Source: Ornithodoros turicata (lineage: Eukaryota > Arthropoda > Arachnida > Ixodida > Argasidae). Taken from it: a DNA stretch of 64,000 nucleotides. The stretch spans positions 51,192,841 through 51,256,840 of the forward strand of contig NC_088206.1 in NCBI RefSeq assembly GCF_037126465.1, given 5' to 3'. Of this stretch, positions 9,764 through 19,337 are shown piece after piece. Position 1 is the first letter of the stretch. Each line of letters starts with the position of its first letter. The notes beneath the pieces were generated by a model. The model worked only from the letters and a program-made list of their open reading frames with translations, had not been told where the DNA came from and did no database searches. Position numbers and translations under genes: made by a program.

Positions 9764-12700
9764 ATGGACCTCGAAGAACCCGTTGACACTGTGACCCGTC
9801 CGTCAGTCTCTACGGTTAGCAATGATGAACAAACCTGGCCTACCCCGAGATTCCACAGCAGCGAATCCCTGCTCTTGCACCCAGGAGGGGATCACCTTCA
9901 GCTCGACAAGATTATACAAAAGAAACTGAGCCTCACTCAAGCCTCACCGGTCGACGACCAAATGAACCACTTGGAGCAAGCTATACTTGTGCAGCAAAAT
10001 CGCTCCGAAAGTTACCGCAGCGATTCTGAAGTCACGGAGGACGCCGCTGTCGATGAGCCTCAAAAACTTGTCATTGGTATTCGTAGGAAGAAGGATGGAA
10101 GGAAAAAGTCCCCAACTGTTTTGAGCATAGCGCTGGGAGACGATGGTTCTCTGCAGTTGACGCAGGGCTCTGAAAGCACCGACGCAAGCACAGCTGAAAA
10201 CGGAGTGCAACAGAAAGAATCAAGCCCCGGGGACAAGAAAGTGAAATTCCAAGATGATGGTCTCGATACGAGCGAGGAATCCTCACGATCACAGGGAGCC
10301 GCAAAAAAAGGCAAGAAACGAAATAAAAGTGGGAGCGATGAGGATGATCGCGGACGACGTCGAGGCAAGAAGCGTGACCGTGATAGCGAAGAGGACAGTG
10401 ACAAGGAGGACGGCAGCGACCGTCGCAGAGGTAGAGGCAGAGGTCGAAGTCGAGGTGGCCGTGGTAGGGGTCGTGGCAAAAATCGCTCCAGAGACCGAGC
10501 CAGTGATAAAGATGAGGAAGACAGCGGCCGTGGTAGAGCTCGTGGTCGTGGTCGGGGCAGGAACCGCGCCAGAGACCGAGCAAGTGATAAAGAGGACGAG
10601 GAAGGCAGCGAGAGTAATAGAGGTCGTGACCGTGGCAGGAGCCGCAACAAAGACGGTGATGAGGACGATGATAGTGGACGCACTAAAGGTCGGAAACGTG
10701 GGAAAAACCGTGTCGAAGACAGCGATGAAGACGCTGAGAGTGGACAAACCAGAAGTCGTGGTCGTGACAAACCTGGTAAGCGAGATCGGAGTAAGGACCG
10801 CAACAGAGACAAGGACGAAGAGGAAGACACCATGACCAAGAAGAGGTCGCGAGGAATTGAAAACGATGATGATGAAGGTTCTCCACGTGATAAGAAATCC
10901 AAGAAAGTGGTGTCAGCCTCGGAATTATCGAGTAGCAGGTACAAGATGTTCGAGCCCACGAGCGTCATAACGATTAATAAGCGCGGCGATATTCTTTCAC
11001 CGGAAGAACTCTCCGTGGAAATTGCAGAGCGAGAGGACTCTTCCGAGAAGTTCAAAAGAAGGACCTTCCTGGACGGCAAAGAGGTATCTATCCCAGAAAA
11101 GAAGAAGAAGAAGAAAAAGAAGAAAGTAACGAAGCCAATCGTAAGAACGGCGTCAGTTCCCATACAGACCCCGTCAACAGAATGGCAGATGGGAAGAATT
11201 GACTCTGGATTTTCTTGGAGTGCAACGGCTCCGCCGACACCGCCGAGAAGAACCGGCGCATTCAAGAACGAAAAACGAAAGCCACAAAGTGAGTTGAAAA
11301 ACTCCAAGGCTACTCTAGACTCTTTGCTTTCGACTCTGCCAACCGAGCCTCAGTTCGTTGTCAAAAGATGTGAGCGTCACAAACGCGATTACGTTGTGAT
11401 GATGCCAAGCTACACAGAATCTCCTCTGTATTACCCCAGTGTAACTGCGATAACGAGACAGCCTCCAAACTATATGGAAGATATCAAAAGGATGACACGC
11501 AGGCCGCCACCAAGGATGCAAAGCAACCCATCGGAACGGCCGCGACCTTCGGCTTTGCGAGTCTTAAGAAATGAAGGCGATTTGTGGATCGAACAGGTAC
11601 CGCTTGACCATGTACGTTCTACTCAGAGAACAAGGGGACGAACTATGTCGCTGGAAAGAGATCCCGATCCCGTATGTACTTGCTCAAGAGAGGACCCGAG
11701 CGGCATAACGGATGTACCGTCTCGGGCAGCACGCAATATACAAATAAGGAGGCGACCGAGATCGTCTCCAACACCAACTAGAATGACTGTAAAACGGTCT
11801 CTAGGGCCTAAGACGACAGAATCAAGCGAAACGACAAACCTGTCAGACAGCCAGCTTTCGGAGGAGCCTGACATCCACATCCACATCTCGAGACCCAAGA
11901 GACCCAAGACGAAAACGAAACCCAAAGACGAGAAAGACGTAGGTGACTCCCCGCCTAGAAAGACAAAGAAGGGGAAGAAATCAAAAACAGATGACGAATC
12001 TCCTAAGAAAGGAAGAGACGATGATGAAGTACAAGCCTACATGTTCCATACCTATCAAGGAAGAAAGGGAGGAGTGTCGCAAGTTAGCTTTGTCGGTCCA
12101 TGGAAGGCTCTAAGCCTTGACACAGCTCAAAAATGTGTGCAAGACGATGAGAAATTGATGCAGTCAAGCACGGCGTCATTCGAAAACAATTTTACGAGAA
12201 ATGAGCCTCATAAGCCTGAAGGAGTTAGTGATTCCTGTCCTCTTCCGACACTCGGCCACACACAGCAAGAAGCTATCAGCAAGACACGCCTTCGAGACAA
12301 GCCATATATTTCGTCGACCACCATATTTGACTACCAGTCGGCAGAGTCACTTTTGTCCTCCAACAGGGTGCACCAGCTGAGTCGCGTTCTAAAGTCCCGC
12401 AAGGTGATTGCGTATCCATCGCTCGTCTTGGTGGCTCTGGCACTAATAACTGGAATGACGGCAGTGTTTCTGCCCAGCAACGTCAGGTACCCTGTCAGCA
12501 GTAACCCCAGTCTCCAGCGTGTTTACAGTCACTCGACGAACATCACTGACAAGGACTTGTCGACGACAGCAGAGAGCTCAGGTGAAAATGACGTCTGTGA
12601 TACAGCTTGGTGTCAAGAGGACGGTGCGTATCTAAAAGAACTAATTTCGTGGGATCTAAATCCGTGCGACGACTTCTACCGTTTCGTATGTAGTCGGTGG

Positions 12701-14461
12701 AGAAGCAGTATCCGTGAAACGCATTATGGTGGAAGCGTTCAGGATGACCTTGTACATTTGTTGGAGACCAAGGTCATGCATTTATTGCAGCGCTCCGATA
12801 TCCCTGAGGAACTGTCAATGTCGAAAGCGATTTTCAAGGAGTGCTTGGACTTCCACAAGAAGAGCAGTGAGGACTGGGGCGATATGCTGGAGTTACTGTG
12901 GATGGCAAAACTGGACGGATTTCCGTTCACTTCAACGCCGGATAACATATCCGTTTGGGGTGTGGCAGCAAGGCTTTTACGGCTGTCAGGGACAGAGACG
13001 CTGCTCAGCATCCGGACAGTTCGAAATCCATACAACAGAAATGGAGCCATAATCGCGGTCGGAGCCGCGGAGCCCTTGTCCCCATTCCCTGGCGATGTCC
13101 AGAGAACCACTGGGTTCTACAATGCCGCTGCCTACGTCGCGATGAAGACGGTGAGGAAGGAAGGGAACGCTTCACTCTACTCTCTTGACGTCGCAAACTT
13201 TGCTGCCAGGTTGGAGTTGCTCTCTTCCAACAGGACGCTATTGGTGGGTCCTAATCAAATAGACACGTTGAGAGGTAGACCGGAGCTGATGGCGTTCGTC
13301 TCCGAGATATTCACTACGGGTGATTCTCCCTTGTACGCTGGGGCGTTCACTGACATCCTACTGTTGTGTCCCGACTACTTGAACGAAGTTTTAAGTCTCA
13401 TGACCAAGGCGGAGATGCGTGCTGTGTTGAATTATTTCGGAGTACGGCTTATGGTAGAAATGTCAGCTTTCTCACCGAGTTCAGGAACGTCCTTGGCCGA
13501 TGCCTTGGCGCAGCACCTGTACGGCGCCTCGTTACGAGCGTTGCCTCGCTGGAAGTTGTGCGTGCGCATGACTGAACGCGCTACGCCTCTCCTTTTCTTG
13601 CACGCTGTACAGATCGTGACCAGCAGAAACATATCTGATCTCCGTGACATCGTTCATCACTTGGAAATATCGCTGGACAAGCTGGGCATCCTGGGTGAAG
13701 AGTCCAGAAGAGAAGCATGGGAGAGTCTTAACCAGACCAGGATTGCCCTGTTCCACCCGTCCTGGCTTACTGACAGGACAAAGCTCAAGGAATATGTGAG
13801 CACATTCCCGAAGATGTTCGAAGGAAAAAGTTTACGATCATTTTACAATATTCGTAGCCACAGCTTTTATCGTGCTGTGCGCGAAGATCCCGACAACCAA
13901 TGGCTGGGCTCTGCTTTCGACCTTGACTGCCGTACGGACGTGGACACTATCTACGTTCCTACGCTGCTGATCAATGTAACGCTTCTCAACCTTAGTGGGC
14001 GTTTTGAGCTTCCGTACGCCGGAACGCGTATCTTCCGGTGTCTACTGCGGCTCATACTCCGCAACGTCCGATTGAGCCGGGCAGAGAAACGACGCTGGTG
14101 GCCGGACCTTGGTCATTCGTACTTAGGGAGCGCACTTGTGTGCATTGAGCGATACGGAATACAGAAGACGGATTCCTTGGCCCTTCTGGAGTCAACGGCG
14201 GCACTAGAGCCCGCCGTGGAATTGTTCTTGCAGGGACGAAAGAGGCGTTTCTCAACATTGCGAAAGTTGGAGGTGGACCAGCTCTTTTTCGTGTACTACG
14301 CGCGCGGGACTTGTCTTGAGGGCAATGTCTCCGCTGCCATAGCCCAGCAGGTGAATATACCGCTGTGGAACAACCGCCTCTTTCAGGAGATGTTTCGGTG
14401 CTCCGTTGGTACGCGAATGAACCCTTCCAAGAAGTGTCCCCTCTGGCGAGATACCCGTTAA
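9764..14461 (+). CDS. M13 (neprilysin) family membrane protein, catalytically inactive, with long RG/DE-rich cytoplasmic region
   Basis: Uninterrupted 1565-codon frame. ATG 9764 is the first in-frame ATG after a TAA at 9746, with purine at -3 and G at +4. Residues 1-880 are charged and probably disordered. About 180-385 alternate RGRGRGR blocks with DEED/SDKEDEE blocks, including a repeated RDRASDK unit. A run of ten lysines sits near 448. One hydrophobic segment (about 881-903, VIAYPSLVLVALALITG) implies type II topology. The 660-residue ectodomain opens with the M13 signature cysteines and NPCDDFYRFVCSRW and ends with MNPSKKCPLW. It has several N-glycosylation sites. The catalytic core is missing: no HExxH; the ENxxD region reads LLESTAALEPAVELF; and the usual HSP before the C-terminus is NIP. 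Known M13 enzymes need these residues, so peptidase activity is very unlikely. Intact reading over 4.7 kb argues for a selected protein, possibly a scaffold or receptor. An intronless gene could be a retrocopy. Confidence 0.88.
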   Translation: MDLEEPVDTVTRPSVSTVSNDEQTWPTPRFHSSESLLLHPGGDHLQLDKIIQKKLSLTQASPVDDQMNHLEQAILVQQNRSESYRSDSEVTEDAAVDEPQKLVIGIRRKKDGRKKSPTVLSIALGDDGSLQLTQGSESTDASTAENGVQQKESSPGDKKVKFQDDGLDTSEESSRSQGAAKKGKKRNKSGSDEDDRGRRRGKKRDRDSEEDSDKEDGSDRRRGRGRGRSRGGRGRGRGKNRSRDRASDKDEEDSGRGRARGRGRGRNRARDRASDKEDEEGSESNRGRDRGRSRNKDGDEDDDSGRTKGRKRGKNRVEDSDEDAESGQTRSRGRDKPGKRDRSKDRNRDKDEEEDTMTKKRSRGIENDDDEGSPRDKKSKKVVSASELSSSRYKMFEPTSVITINKRGDILSPEELSVEIAEREDSSEKFKRRTFLDGKEVSIPEKKKKKKKKKVTKPIVRTASVPIQTPSTEWQMGRIDSGFSWSATAPPTPPRRTGAFKNEKRKPQSELKNSKATLDSLLSTLPTEPQFVVKRCERHKRDYVVMMPSYTESPLYYPSVTAITRQPPNYMEDIKRMTRRPPPRMQSNPSERPRPSALRVLRNEGDLWIEQVPLDHVRSTQRTRGRTMSLERDPDPVCTCSREDPSGITDVPSRAARNIQIRRRPRSSPTPTRMTVKRSLGPKTTESSETTNLSDSQLSEEPDIHIHISRPKRPKTKTKPKDEKDVGDSPPRKTKKGKKSKTDDESPKKGRDDDEVQAYMFHTYQGRKGGVSQVSFVGPWKALSLDTAQKCVQDDEKLMQSSTASFENNFTRNEPHKPEGVSDSCPLPTLGHTQQEAISKTRLRDKPYISSTTIFDYQSAESLLSSNRVHQLSRVLKSRKVIAYPSLVLVALALITGMTAVFLPSNVRYPVSSNPSLQRVYSHSTNITDKDLSTTAESSGENDVCDTAWCQEDGAYLKELISWDLNPCDDFYRFVCSRWRSSIRETHYGGSVQDDLVHLLETKVMHLLQRSDIPEELSMSKAIFKECLDFHKKSSEDWGDMLELLWMAKLDGFPFTSTPDNISVWGVAARLLRLSGTETLLSIRTVRNPYNRNGAIIAVGAAEPLSPFPGDVQRTTGFYNAAAYVAMKTVRKEGNASLYSLDVANFAARLELLSSNRTLLVGPNQIDTLRGRPELMAFVSEIFTTGDSPLYAGAFTDILLLCPDYLNEVLSLMTKAEMRAVLNYFGVRLMVEMSAFSPSSGTSLADALAQHLYGASLRALPRWKLCVRMTERATPLLFLHAVQIVTSRNISDLRDIVHHLEISLDKLGILGEESRREAWESLNQTRIALFHPSWLTDRTKLKEYVSTFPKMFEGKSLRSFYNIRSHSFYRAVREDPDNQWLGSAFDLDCRTDVDTIYVPTLLINVTLLNLSGRFELPYAGTRIFRCLLRLILRNVRLSRAEKRRWWPDLGHSYLGSALVCIERYGIQKTDSLALLESTAALEPAVELFLQGRKRRFSTLRKLEVDQLFFVYYARGTCLEGNVSAAIAQQVNIPLWNNRLFQEMFRCSVGTRMNPSKKCPLWRDTR

Positions 14462-14477
14462 GCCGGTGTTATGTGAT

Positions 14478-14483
14478 AATAAA
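14478..14483 (+). terminator. polyadenylation signal of the M13 gene
   Basis: AATAAA lies 17 nt after the TAA stop (14459-14461), followed by a GT-rich stretch near 14500. It would give a very short 3' UTR. Confidence 0.6.
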
Positions 14484-15242
14484 TGCTGTCCTCAACCACC
14501 CACGTGTATGCGACGTTTTTTTCTTTTTTGCTGTTAAACACGTGGGAGTACTATCATTGCACGAATACACATTTGCGCATGCCCACCTATATTTTCCAAT
14601 CTGGCTATGCATGGTTCCGATAATGGCTCCTGAAAGGACAGTCAATGGCGCAGTGCATCCTGATGCCTCACAGGCGGTGAGAGACGTCTAAATAGAAAGC
14701 TATGCACTTGTGAGCCGTTTGACTGAGCTAAACTCGTTTGTCTTGAGGTAAGACAATGTCCACTCTGGAACTTTGCTGTTGAATACAGTTTCCCAAAAAA
14801 TGCCTCCAAGGTTAAATCAAGGGACAGAATGGAATTATGGTTCACTGGGAACGTGGTGAATTTGTTTCAGTTAGTAGACAGCACCGTCCTGGCACCCTTA
14901 ATGATCTTACTACCCGCCCCAATTTTTTGTGCGCTAGTTCCTGATGCCATATATGTGCCGAGCATGGCAAAAATACAGACAGGCTGAGCACTAAACAGAG
15001 TTAGGAAACTCCAACGATACGGAGGACAGGAAGAGACCATGGAACCTCCGAATTATGCGCCCATCTTGATAACGTCGGTTTGCACTCGCACCGAGTGCTT
15101 ACTAAAGCTTAAAATGTCGGTTTGTGGACCCTACCCCTACCGTGTCGACCACGTTTGCTCCTACGAATGAAGAACGTTTTCACGGAGAAGACTGGACATA
15201 CGGCCGGCATGCTGGTAAGCGAACTGCTAAGATAGCCTGAGC
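14484..15242. other. no recognisable feature
   Basis: The sequence downstream of the M13 gene has only short ORFs and no TIRs or repeats that I can define. Confidence 0.4.
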
Positions 15243-15876
15243 TAGAGCCCTGCGCGGATGAGGTTTTTGGCATCCGCATCCGACCCGCATCCGCGCACAC
15301 GTTATCCGCATCCGCACCATACACAACAGTTTACATCCGCATCCGATCCGCTGAGCAAAACTCACCATCCGCATCCGATCCGCAAAAATCCGCACGTTTC
15401 GAAAGACGCGTAAAGACCGCCGGAAGCATGTTGGTATAATTTCGGATGCCTCCATGCTGTCACGGAAGGACTCAGTCATGACGACAAGCAAAGGTAAACC
15501 TTTAAACAAACGCGATATGGAGAGACTTATGGAACGCGTGGAACGCTACCTCGTCGGCGCTCGCGCGGTTCGAGACGCCTGAATGCTTCCTCTCCCGTCT
15601 TGGCGCCGTGCATGGTCAAAGGTGAACCAGAGCATGCGCTCGCTGTCGTCTGTCGGCGCGCAATACAAATAAATTGCGGGTGGAAAAATGACAGCATGCG
15701 GTATATCCGCATCCGATCCGCTACCGATCCGCTGCCTTCGTATCCGCATCCGATCCGCATCCGACCTCGAGCCATCCGCATCCGATCCGCACACTGCAGA
15801 AAGTGCTAAATTTTCATCCGAATCCGCAAGTATATTGCGGATATCCGCTTCCATCCGCGGATGGTGCAGGGCTCTA
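15243..15876. mobile_element. CATCCG-word TIR element, copy 1
   Basis: Ends are TAGAGCCCTGCGCGGATG at the left and the complement of TAGAGCCCTGCACCATCC at the right. The subterminal thirds consist of degenerate GCATCCGATCC words. The left end matches (inverted) the right end of the copy at 17923-18516 and, in TAGAGCCCTGCAC, the right end of the GC-rich element at 35602-36383. I could not find a matching 8-bp target-site duplication here, so the boundaries are from the terminal similarity. No coding capacity. Confidence 0.65.
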
Positions 15877-15879
15877 CGA

Positions 15880-16735
15880 GTGACTGTTTGTAACACAGTG
15901 CGAGGCGATAGGCATAGAGCTGGAAGACAGGCAGAATGTGGTATTTGCTGAATAGGGGTGTGGCAGAAGCATCGTATGGTACGCCTTCAATTATCCGGAG
16001 AGCACGCTTTTGCAGGACATACGGCTGCTGAAGGGACGTCCTGGATGCAGATCCCCACACAAGAGCACAATAATTCAGCCGAGACCGAATTAGAGCCTCA
16101 TAGAGCAGCAATTTGGCCGAGGCGGGAAGCAAGTATTTGTACTTCCGCAAAGATCCGAGCGCCACACTGATTTGCGATGCAATGGATGAAATATGATCGT
16201 GCCAGCGCAACTTCTTGTCAAAAATGACTCCCAGAATTTTTACGCTGTCGGCAAGCCTAATTTTGGAGTCACCGATGAATATGTCCTGTTCGGGTACTCT
16301 GCACGGACTAGGTGGAGTAAACAGTGTAGCGACTGTTTTTTGAATATTTATTTTTAGGCGGTTGTGCGAGGCTCAGGAGGCTACGTCACGAAGGATAACG
16401 TTTGCTGTCATGGCTGCGCTAACGGGTGTACTGCCGCTGATTAAAAGGGAGGCGTCATCAGCATAAAGAGTGATATCAGAATGTATAATGGTCAGGTCGT
16501 TGATATATAGTAAAAATAACAGGGTACCTAATATGCTCCCTTGCGGAACCCCTGCTGTGATGTGCAATGTGCGAGATTCATTGTATGAGTCCAAGGAAAC
16601 GTACTGATAACGATTTGATAGGTACAATTGAAAGAATGATAGGCTGTGACCGCGGATGTCGTAGTGGTTCATTTTGCCAAGAGTATAGAGTGGTCAAGCA
16701 TGTGGAAGGCCTTAGAAAAGTCAATATACAGGGTG
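15880..16735 (-). pseudogene. non-LTR reverse transcriptase fragment (RT motifs 5-9)
   Basis: Reading leftwards: YIDFSKAFHMLDHSIL near 16730, then HITAGVPQGSILGTLL and LYADDASLLISG (the catalytic YADD) in the 16672-16373 frame. After a frame slip near 16375 comes an ILGVIFDKKLRWHDHI-type thumb segment and RSRLNYCALVWGSA (16210-15880). This is the C-terminal half of a Jockey/CR1-type RT. It lacks an endonuclease, has at least one frameshift, and is cut on the left by the CATCCG element. Confidence 0.8.
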
Positions 16736-17035
16736 TCCACGCTAAGTGTGAACAGATTTTTTAAAAATATATCAATCACTTTTTCCGAAATGAAATCAAT
16801 TGCAATATAGCATATGCTGAAGGGCACTCCCTAGTGGGGCATTAACAGACTCCTAAGGCAATGTCTTAATTAACTTTCAATAATTAACTTTTTAATTATA
16901 AAAGCTACGAAGTTGCTCCAATGAGAATATCTAATCTCTTCGGTCACCAGATACCAAAACCGTTTTCAGAACAAAAATCCGTTCGGTAGATCGTCCGCAA
17001 AACATTCGTGAAGGAACGCCATTTTTTTCTTTATT
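16736..17035. repeat. CAGGGTGTCC-type dispersed repeat
   Basis: Begins ACAGGGTGTCCACGC and continues with AT-rich text (ATATATCAATCAC, AACTTTCAATAATTAAC). A related start (CAGGGTGTCCCAGAAAACG) occurs at 43501. It is the sort of non-coding interspersed repeat common in tick genomes. It sits between two RT fragments of different elements. The ends are not fully defined. Confidence 0.5.
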
Positions 17036-17039
17036 TGGT

Positions 17040-17925
17040 TTATTGCGCATCTTCAAAGAAGTGGCTTTCCTTTACCCCCAGTGTGAGAGAGTGAAAGAGC
17101 ACCATCGTTCCATCACTTTCCCCATAGAGCTGGTGAGGCTGATGGGACGATAGGAGCTGATGTATGTAGTCGGTTTGCCAGGTTTGAGGACTGGGACCAC
17201 TTGTGCTGTTTTCCAGTCCTTGGGGAGCTGTCCAACTTGCCATGTGGACTTGTAGTGTGCTAGTAAGCTGTCCGTGGCTGTTGGGCCCAGGTTTGCCAGG
17301 TGGTTATATGTGACCTTGTCATGTCCGGCGGCTGTCTTCTTGCTTGCGGCCTTGTGTATTGCCTGTCGCAGCTCGGTGATAGTGAAGTCTGCATCCAGTT
17401 CTGGAGTTGCAGGGGGCGTTGTGATATTAATGAATACCTTGGCTGAGCGCGCTGATTGCCAATGCAGGGGACTCGTTGCTGCGTTGGATGGTCTCGTAAT
17501 TGAAGCCAAAAATCTTTCTGCCACGGTCTTCTCCGCTACGTTAGCTTTGACGGCTATGGCACGAAATGGAGATATCAGTGACGGCGGCGCCTTCAAGCCC
17601 GTGATTATGCACCATAACCTAGAGGAATGTACAGCGGGGTTCAGAGCACAACATGTATCAGTCCAATTTTTTACTGCTAATGCCTTGAGGTGTCTCCGGA
17701 TCTTGTCTTTCAGGGTGCTGGCCTCTTTCCAGTGTGTTATGTCGCCCGATCTCCTATAGCGACGCTCTGCTCTTCTACGTTGAGCACGAAGATGCTCGAA
17801 TTCTGTATCAACTTTGGAATATGTAGCAGGAATGTTTACAGTCTTGCTGGATTGGTTTAAAATTTTGCGTATTCCTGCTGCGAAATCCGTCAGGGATCCG
17901 CAGTTTTGCAGACACTTCGTGTTAA
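17040..17925 (-). pseudogene. non-LTR retrotransposon fragment, endonuclease-RT linker and RT N-terminus
   Basis: An open frame from about 17925 to 17072 on the minus strand. It contains a basic linker (LRAQRRRAERRYRRSG) and the RT entry motifs DKVTYNHL, LPKDWKTAQVVPVLKPGK and SSYRPISLTSSMGKVME. These are RT blocks 0-2 of I/R1/LOA-like elements. The frame stops after block 2, so FADD-type catalytic residues are absent. Upstream it is truncated by copy 2 of the CATCCG element; the open frame running on to 18241 is satellite sequence. Confidence 0.75.
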
Positions 17926-18516
17926 GGTGCCTTGCACCATCCGCGGATGGAAACGGATATCCGCAAGATGCTTGCGGGTTCGGATGAAAATTTAGAACTT
18001 TCTGCGGTGTGCGGATCGGATGCAGGTGGCGCGAGGTCGGATGGCGATCGCATGCGGTTACGAAGGCAGCGGATCGGTAGCGGATCGGATGCGGATATAC
18101 CGCGTGCTGTAATTTGTCCACTAGCAATTTATTTGCATTGCGCGGCGACAGCGGGCGGATGCTCGGGTTCACCTTTGACCATGCACGGCCAAGACAGGAG
18201 AGAACGTATTCTGACGTCTCGAACCGCAGGTGCACCGACAAGCTAGCGTTCCACGCGTTCCAGAAGTCTCTCCCTATCGCGTTTGTTGAAACGTTTCCCG
18301 TCGCTTGTCGTCATGAGTCCTTCCGTGACAGCGTGGAGGCATATCCGAAATTATACCAACATATGTTTGCGGCGGTCTTTACGCGTCCTTCGAAACGTGC
18401 GGATTTTGCGGATCGGATGCGGATTGTGCGTTTTTGTCAGCGGATCGGATGCGGATGTAAACTGTTGTGTATGCTGCGGATGCGGATGCCAAAAATCTCA
18501 TCCGCGCAGGGCTCTA
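17923..18516. mobile_element. CATCCG-word TIR element, copy 2 (inverted relative to copy 1)
   Basis: The right end is the complement of TAGAGCCCTGCGCGGATGAG, almost identical to the left end of copy 1. The left end (GTGCCTTGCACCATCCGCGG) is a decayed version of the other terminus. The interior is the same CGGATGCGGAT word series, plus a shared unique core (GACCATGCACGGCCAAGAC versus copy 1 near 15600). It interrupts the RT fragment on its left. No target duplication was recognised. Confidence 0.65.
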
Positions 18517-18690
18517 ACTCATAGCCGAGAACGATCTGTTAGATCTAGGACACGTCCGCGAAAACACAAGACCCTATCATACCCGACCCCCGACCCTCTT
18601 TTTGTACCCTTCTCCCGCTCGGGATATGGCACCCAGAGACTGCAAGTCATCATACCGCGTCTACTAAATATCCTTCATAATCATAATTGG
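18517..18690. other. short unassigned stretch, possible 5' UTR of the CR1/L2 element
   Basis: Contains C-rich text (CCCGACCCCCGACCC). It lies between the CATCCG element and the first 294-bp monomer. It could be flanking DNA or the retrotransposon's true 5' end; the sequence does not decide. Confidence 0.3.
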
Positions 18691-19337
18691 TGGGCTCTGC
18701 GGATCCGAAATGTGGACTACTGTTAATCCAATTCTCCTGTTTATGCAGCTGTTTCACGCATCATGCCAGTGGCATCATCCAGTAAACGGCACATGTATGC
18801 AGACATCATTCTGGAATTCTACCTGCTCTTCTAACCTGTTTGTCAACAACGCACAAGAAAATCCACGTGCGCTTCTGGATATCATCGATGCGCCAATCAC
18901 CGCTGGTTTTGGACTTCACCGTTGCACGACAGCACTGCTCCCCGATGAACTCTTCATAAGGCTCTACGGTCATAGTGTGCACAGTGGGCTCTGCGGATCC
19001 GAAATGTGGACTACTGTTAATCCAATTCTCCTGTTTATGCAGCTATTTCACGCATCATGCCAGTGGCATCATCCAGTAAACGGCACATGTATGCAGACAT
19101 CATTCTGGAATTCTACCTGCTCTTCTAACCTGTTTGTCAACAACGCACAAGAAAATCCACGTGCGCTTCTGGATATCATCGATGCGCCAATCACCGCTGG
19201 TTTTGGACTTCACCGTTGCACGACAGCACTGCTCCCCGATGAACTCTTCATAAGGCTCTACGGTCATAGTGTGCACAGTGGGCTCTGCGGATCCGAAATG
19301 TGGACTACTGTTAATCCAATTCTCCTGTTTATGCAGG
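18691..19337 (+). repeat. 294-bp tandem monomers, 2.2 copies, at the 5' end of the retrotransposon
   Basis: Units begin TGGGCTCTGCGGATCC at 18691, 18985 and 19279; the third is cut at about 19337. Copies 1 and 2 differ at very few positions (for example CTGTTTC versus CTATTTC). The period is exactly 98 codons, so the ORF1 frame runs through all copies and each carries an ATG at the same place (18710, 19004, 19298). At the break the sequence reads GCAG/GTGAGA where earlier monomers have GCAG/CTGTTT. The arrangement is like promoter monomers of mouse L1; promoter activity here is inference. Confidence 0.9.

Noticed and set aside
10060..11307. 415-codon antisense ORF within the M13 gene
   Set aside because: Its leucine/serine/proline/arginine-rich translation is the complement of the RG/DE and lysine-rich coding repeats; no domain, and the sense frame is far longer with clear M13 homology.
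15527..15896. ORFs of up to 116 codons across the CATCCG region
   Set aside because: Produced by the stop-free GCATCCGATCC words; the frame is open on both strands and no domain is seen.
17940..18241. N-terminal ~100 codons of the 389-codon minus-strand ORF
   Set aside because: This part translates the inserted CATCCG element; only the sequence below about 17925 is retrotransposon coding.
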